A stretch of 64,000 nt of DNA from Daphnia carinata (taxonomy: Eukaryota; Arthropoda; Branchiopoda; Diplostraca; Daphniidae): assembly GCF_022539665.2 (NCBI RefSeq), contig NC_081333.1, positions 11,282,971 to 11,346,970 of the forward strand, given 5' to 3'. The position numbers were made by a program, and so were the translations under genes. Shown one piece after another: positions 57,801 through 64,000 of the stretch. Below the pieces are notes generated by a model. It was not told the origin of the DNA, did not search any database, and was given only the letters and a program-made list of their open reading frames with translations. Numbering within the stretch: position 1 is the first letter of the stretch; every line of letters begins with the position of its first letter.

Positions 57801-60800
57801 TTTGTGTATGTTTTTTCATGTCTACACTGCATTCACAGAACTTAATTAAAGGCTAGTCGCCATAGTCGTAACGACATATAAAAAGATGATTGAAGAGGGG
57901 TTCACTTTGACCGCAGAATTGGGGGGTGAAAACATGTCGTACAAGTGAAATTCCGATCTGTTTCAGCTGTATTGTTAGTCTCACCACCGAAACTTGCCAT
58001 CAAAGCTTCTTCTTCCTATGCATCCATTTGAATGAAAATCGTTTTCTAGTCTGACGTTTGGAACTCTTCTTTTTTTTCCATCACGCTGTGATGTACTTGA
58101 ATGTCGTCCTATGGAATTCAGTACACATTCCCATTTTTTTTTCCATGATCGTCTCGATCGTTAACTACTGTTACTTGTATACATATCCCAACTTACTATA
58201 TACAACAAGGAAAAATATCACGTGAAGGATGACGGTGACGGAGTACTCCGGAGGCTCCCCAAAAAAGGGATGACCCTTTTCTCAGTAGGGGTAGCTATAG
58301 ATCGGCTAAAGAGACAACAGTAACAACAACAAGAAGCGAAAATATAAAAAAAGGGGGGAAATGCTAAGTGAAAAGATGGCAAAAAGAGATAAAAAAAAAT
58401 GACGAAAAAGAAATAACAGCACGACGATGCACTCTGCGTTTTAGATCCATATTTTCTTTGTTACAAGGTCGGTTTGTTGTCAATGTTTCACAGGAATCAA
58501 ATGCTAAAGAGAGCTGACACGATGACTCTTGGAATATCACGCTGCGCAGTCGTGTGGTTATAGATCGAAGAGGGCGCGGTCTAGGCCTGTAACGTCTGAA
58601 TGTCATCGTAGACATTCCTTCCTATTTGTTGGCCTCAATTGCGGAGTGCTCGCAGTGACATCACGAATAAATAACAACAGCATTAAAAAAATGTCTATTT
58701 TCTATACGCCCACTCTGCGTGTACGACTTATGTTGTACGGCATGTCTGGGCATAGCGGGAACTCGACAGTAGATGGTCGAGATAAACAAGCCCGAACTTA
58801 AAGTAGCAAAAATACATAGCGCAAGTCTGTGCGGAAAAAGAAAAAGAATAACAGATGACTCTTTTTGATATGATTCTTTTTCAACCTTTCAAACAGATAG
58901 GGAATCACGGCCCGTTCCGCTCCATGACAGACGCCTTGCATATCCTCTTCTGGAGTCGACTTTGAAAAGCGTCAGATGTTTTTCTATGTCGTCGCGCGGT
59001 TCCGCCGTGATGTTTGTAGAAGTTGAACATCAAACTGAGGAATTTATTGTCCGCCCGCGCGGATTCCGGCTCTCCGATAAGGGGGGGATTCTTTTCTTTC
59101 CTTTTTGCCACTTGCGCATCGACTGTATGCTCGGGCTTATTCGTAGAACTCTACGTCACGTATACAACAACGAGAACGCGCTGTTATTGTTGTTGTTTGT
59201 CTGACTTTTGGGCAACAACATTTTTCTTCTCCTCCGAGAGTGTCGGTGGGAAATAACGGACGAGCCAACGGAAAGAATGCTGACATTACGCATACCTGAT
59301 TCTTCCCCGTTGCTTTGGAATCTCCCTTTATTGTAGCTTAAGAATCTATACATCCCGCATATATTGGGTATTTCTTTTTTTTTTTTGTTTTTTAAATATT
59401 CAAAGTGTCTTTTAAAGGTGCGAGAGTTTAATGAAGGGGCCACACACACAGTTGGAATGATACCAGCCATCGTGGGCTGTTAATCATCTTTTGACTCGCT
59501 GTGTCATAAATTACGAACCTTATTTAACGATGTTTCAAAGGGGTTAAAACAAAAATTGAACTTGGTCATCAATTTGTCGAGAACAGTTCGAATTTCAAAC
59601 AGCCGGACAAAGTTCATTCATTGCGCAGAGCTACATTTGTCACACACACACACAAAGAAGGAGGAGCAGCGGAAATGTGGAGTGTCAAAAGCTCTCACAT
59701 TGCAGCCGGAAATGTCTTTTGCTGGGCATCCCCGAGAAAGATGAAACCGAAATGAAAGAACACGCGAAAGAAAAGAAGACAAAAATATCTGATGATATCT
59801 TCATCCCCTTCGCGTGTTGAACAAATTAGCCACCGGAGTGGATGACGGAAGAGACGGACAAAAATAAAAGAAAAAGAGGAGCCACACACGCATTTCTTTG
59901 CGTGGATGGTGGAAGAATGCCAACACATGAAAGACACATAGGAATAAGTCATCTGTTGTTGTTTAGCTCGTTCCATCAATCAGCAACGGAGCAGCAACAA
60001 AAAAATCATTTCCTTTTTTTTTTTTTTTCATTTTCTCGTGTCTAGTATAAGATATGATGAGCATTATCTTGCACGGCTCGATGACACGACCGAAGCTATG
60101 TTTTACATTGGGGAAACAAAGAAAAAAAAAGATCTCGACTCGTCCGTGTTTAGTTTTTTTTTTTTTTTTTCAAGACACGATCGCGTTGTCTTTGAAATTT
60201 CCCGTCATTCCGAAAATGCAAACGTCGTGGTCGTTATATACGACGCTGTGCCACATTGATGGATGTGCCACATCCGAAAACGAATAGGAGAAACGCATCA
60301 AATGTCATTCACGTTAAACGCCGGTACTAACCACTGTGTGATATGTGTGTGAAAGTTGTTTCACTATTATTTGTTTATCCCTGACGTTTTTCTTTCCTTT
60401 GTTTCTCACCAAAAAATTGTTTTCTAAATGAAAAATCTTTTGCTATTCGAAAAAAACGGGATGTTTTGTGTGTGGGTGAAGAGACCCTGTGTAATATATA
60501 AATTTATGTTTGCTATATAGATGGTGATGCGGACTGGCGATAGCCCTCAACTAATGGCCAGATGACCCCTTATTTATTTTATTAGTCGAAAAAGAAAGGC
60601 ACTCTATGGCACACTGGCTGTTGCCTCTCGTCTTTTTTTTTTTTTTTATATGCACTGTCCCTTCGAATGTCAAGTGCCTCCTGGTTTAAAACTCCAGCAG
60701 CCTCCTTTTCGTCGCGTCCCTTTTTTTTTTTTTTGTTTGGCTGATGTTTTGAGCCCATCGTGTTTTAGATAGAGTGACCAGTTAAAATATAAAAAAAAAA

Positions 60801-62859
60801 GGCTCGAAATTTATTAGGACCTTTCTTCTTTTGCTATCTATTAGAGCTAGGAAGACTCCATCTTTTTATTTATATGCAACGACTGTAATAGGGTTAGGAA
60901 CCATCTTATAATAAAAAAAAAAAAAAGAGGGAAAAGAGAGATAGATGGTGTAGCTCAATGTGTCAAGGGGGGGGGGGGGGGAAGAGAGTGTGTCCAGCAT
61001 ATAAGCGACTCTACGGCCGACGAGTACACGAACAAAAAAAAAAAAGTTGGGGTGAAAATGTAATAAAAATAAAACCCGTCAAGTCGTGGCCAGATCAGCT
61101 GTGTCAACCGCAAGTTCCGTGTGATAAACTTATTAAACTATATAGATGTAAGCCAAGGGTAATAATTCCCCTTTTAAAAAAAAAAATTGTATTCCCGTCT
61201 CTCTCGGGGAATTTGAAACGGTTTTTCGATAGCACGGTTGTCGTTGACCTGCCAAAATTGATCTCGACAAACCGTGACTTGATTATCCACAACAACCGAA
61301 ACGAAATATATGTATATACTTTTTTATTCTTCGTTTCCTTATTGATCCCAACATTCATTCGTTTTTTATTTCGTTCCGAACTATGCAGTTAGCTAGCAGT
61401 GCGTGAAACAGTTTTTTTTTTTTTTTTTTTTTCTAAACTTGAACCGTAACAAGAGAAACAGATTCAAATCAGTAACGTCCTATAAATAATTGGCTGTGCA
61501 CCGAACTGATCACAAGAAAAACTAAAATATTTCTTCTCCCCTTTGATTTTCAAGATTTGATGACATCAGTCGTTTGAATTTAATTTGGCCTGAAATCAAA
61601 AAGGATGTGCCACTTGACCACAACAATGAAATTTACCTCGTCAACTATACAAGCAACTCAAAACGCAGAACGTGACTTCCTGGACAAATCTGTGAAAATA
61701 ACAACAAAAATATAAAAAAAAAAAAACATTTCGAAATTTCTGTCTTGCATAACGGTGAATTCTCTTTTTTTTATTCGATTGTTAAAAAAAAAAATAGCAG
61801 AGATTGAAATCAGTTGTTTGTCTCTACGGAATTCCAAAGATTATTATTTTTTGCTTTCCATTGTTTTTTTTTGTTTTTTTGTCAAGTGGATCCGGATATT
61901 GGTCGGGTGGTTGTGCCACTCGACACGATTCCGCACGAGTAGCATTTTCACGAACACAGGGGGAAATAGGGCTTTGGCAAGAAGACAACGGGTGATGAAC
62001 GACTGTGAGCAGCCTAAGGACATAAACAACTATAACAGGGTGTATCTAACCAAAAAAAAAAAATGGCTGCTCAATAAAGTAAACAGTTAGATGAGAAAGA
62101 AGAAAAAAGGGTTGAATGGAGAAGCTTCTTTTGTAATGTGAAGACTGAAGAGGGAGAAGGTTCAACTTCATTGGAGGGCATAGCGGGAAGATATGCCTGG
62201 CTGCTAGCCGATGAAAGACAGCGAGGGGGGAACTGACGCACAAAGATGTAGCCATCTGATATATATACAAAACTCAGAGTAAGAAAAAATAAAAAGTACA
62301 GAAAAACGAGAAAACAAAAGATGGGCCGTGCTGATTGGGGTTCGGACTGAGGACCCCATCAAAAGTCGTCTCTTTTTTTATCCCCGATCCTTATCGGATG
62401 CCGAGCATCGTCGGCTCCCAAGTTTTCATCTCGATCCATTCCGACCTATCAAGCGCATATTCTCATAGAGTCCCCCAGCTTTTCGGGGGAGGGGGGGTGT
62501 ACAACTGCTATGTTTGTTGGAAGTTTGTTTTTTTTTTCCTTTTTTTCGGAGGTCTTCTCTGTCACAAACATTCCTGTTGTTGACTGTCGCCATTCGAGTG
62601 CAGCTCGCGCTCGGCCGAAATGGCCTCTGTCCGATGTGGTAGACACGATCCAAAACATGAAGAGTGTCCTCTTTTTTTGAATTTTTTTTTGTTTTATTTG
62701 CTTTGCTCTCACCATTGCGCATTTACGTATCGGATAAGGACACAGTGTTGTCAGTGCGATACAACTCAACTGGGCTGTTGTATAATTCTTGTGACACACG
62801 CACGCAAACTTTTCTTTCATCATAAATTCGTCACTTTATTTTTTGTTTAACTACCAAAC

Positions 62860-62861
<2 letters not shown>

Positions 62862-62892
<31 letters not shown>
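62862..62892. repeat. (GT)n microsatellite
   Basis: About 15 GT units in the gene-poor right part. A shorter TG run lies at about 63602-63621. Confidence 0.95.
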
Positions 62893-62897
<5 letters not shown>

Positions 62898-64000
62898 CCG
62901 CCTTTTTTTTTATTCTTTTGTTGCGCTTTATGATTTTTTTTTTTCGTGTTGTTCTTTTCGTTTTTGCAATTTTTTGATTTCCGTCTTAAATCAATTTCAG
63001 TCCTGGGGAATTTTTGAATACATTTTTTTTTTTTTCAAACATTCTTCCTTCGTGATTGATGGTCGGAGACGGGATTCACGCACGTTGATCGTCATTTTTT
63101 TTTGTTGCCATTTTCTCTTTTATTTTCTTTTATGCGTCGTTTCGTCCTTGTATAAAATTTAGCTATGCGCATCGATTCGAGCAATAAAACAAAACGGAAA
63201 TTTCAATAAGAAAAATGTTTTAATAGAAAAAAAAGAGAAAACGAATCAAACAATTTCCCATATATAATGATGATGTAATATACTGCCTATTGATTTATAG
63301 GTTATGTGTACGTAAAAGCCATGTAGTGTTTTTGCGGTTCGGCCCCCCCCCCCCCCAAAAAAAAAAAATTATTCATAAAAGTTTATCATGATAAGCATCT
63401 TACAGACGAGGGGAGTGAAATATTTAAAAATCGAAATCTCTTTGTTTTTTTGTTTTTATTCTTGCGTTTCTAAAATGGTTTTTATTTTTCGCGTCTTTCT
63501 CTTATTTTACGACGTGGCACACAAAACTCAATTCCCTTTTACACATAGGTCTCGACAATAAAAATAAAGGGAAAAAAAACTTTCAATGTCCATAGCAAGT
63601 TGGGTGTGTGTGTGTGTGTGTACATTACTAGTAAAAACGTTATTGTTCGCGTGTTTCGGATGTTCCCCATACTTGTTTTACAACTAGCGCGTTATACATA
63701 TTTTTTATTTGTGCTTTTCGGTCAGGACTTTGGGGCTGACATTGTACGTGTCACTATATCCCATTTCTTCCAGAGCTGCCTCATTTTTCTGTCCAGTACG
63801 GTACATATCTATAGCCATAACAAGAAACACCTCCCAAAAAAAAAAAAAAAAAAAAAAGAAGAATCTCAATTTTCAGACCGGAGCGGCACATTAAATATCC
63901 TATTCCCATTTTCTTCTTGTTTTTGTTGGAATATGTATTGAATAGTCCGTCTTCCCTTGGTCATTATACATTTGAGGCGGAGGGTTAGTGTCAGATAAAG

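Larger units (their letters stand above)
53639..64000. other. About 10 kb without a convincing gene
   Basis: The ABCB 5' end is at 53639 and above. The rest is AT-rich with many poly-A/T and pyrimidine tracts, short GT/CA microsatellites and one poly-C/poly-A junction (about 63340-63370). The only protein-like pieces are minus-strand fragments at 54755-54887 and 54127-54243 and a GC-richer block at 58889-59060. It could be a long intron or upstream regulatory region of a gene beyond the right edge. No RNA gene was recognised. Confidence 0.5.

Overview
The window looks like arthropod nuclear DNA, most likely from a branchiopod crustacean of the Daphnia type. That attribution is an inference from very compact split genes (most introns about 60-100 bp with GT..AG ends), frequent A/T and pyrimidine homopolymers, and the protein families present. 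There are no bacterial operons, CRISPR arrays or prokaryotic insertion sequences. All gene models below were built by hand, by translating exons and requiring splice phases to match at every junction.

Layout. 86-1711 (+): the 3' two thirds of an SLC13/INDY-type sodium-carboxylate transporter, cut by the left edge. 3290-5000: about five tandem copies of a ~352-bp satellite that carries two palindromes per unit. 6256-31025 (-): a complete filamin gene (27 coding exons, about 2442 residues). It has two CH domains, a shortened first rod, a hinge and the C-terminal mechanosensitive rod. A second start exon at 10911-11240 would give a ~985-residue filamin without the actin-binding domain. 35342-40009 (-): SLMAP, an FHA plus coiled-coil tail-anchored protein, with two alternative last exons that each encode a different membrane anchor. 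40530-41000: tRNA-derived SINE material in the shared upstream region of SLMAP and the next gene. 41572-42988 (+): IST1 (ESCRT-III). 43467-44578 (-): Rab39. 45507-46592 (+): an NNMT/PNMT/TEMT-family methyltransferase. 46863-49226 (+): a luciferase-like/4CL-like acyl-CoA synthetase. 49467-53638 (-): a full-length ABCB (P-glycoprotein/MDR) exporter. 53640-64000: about 10 kb with no convincing gene, apart from two exon-like minus-strand fragments near 54.1-54.9 kb.

How the genes relate. Filamin and SLMAP both act at cortical actin and membranes. IST1 and Rab39 act in endosomal traffic. The methyltransferase, acyl-CoA synthetase and P-glycoprotein are all of a xenobiotic/small-molecule handling type and lie side by side, but nothing in the sequence shows that they are co-regulated.

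Most notable points: the candidate internal filamin promoter and start exon, the paired alternative SLMAP anchors, two GC-AG introns, a 27-nt candidate filamin microexon, one filamin junction where the reading phases do not match, CTCF-like sites, and the palindromic satellite. No clearly new biological system could be demonstrated; the best candidates are isoform-level features.
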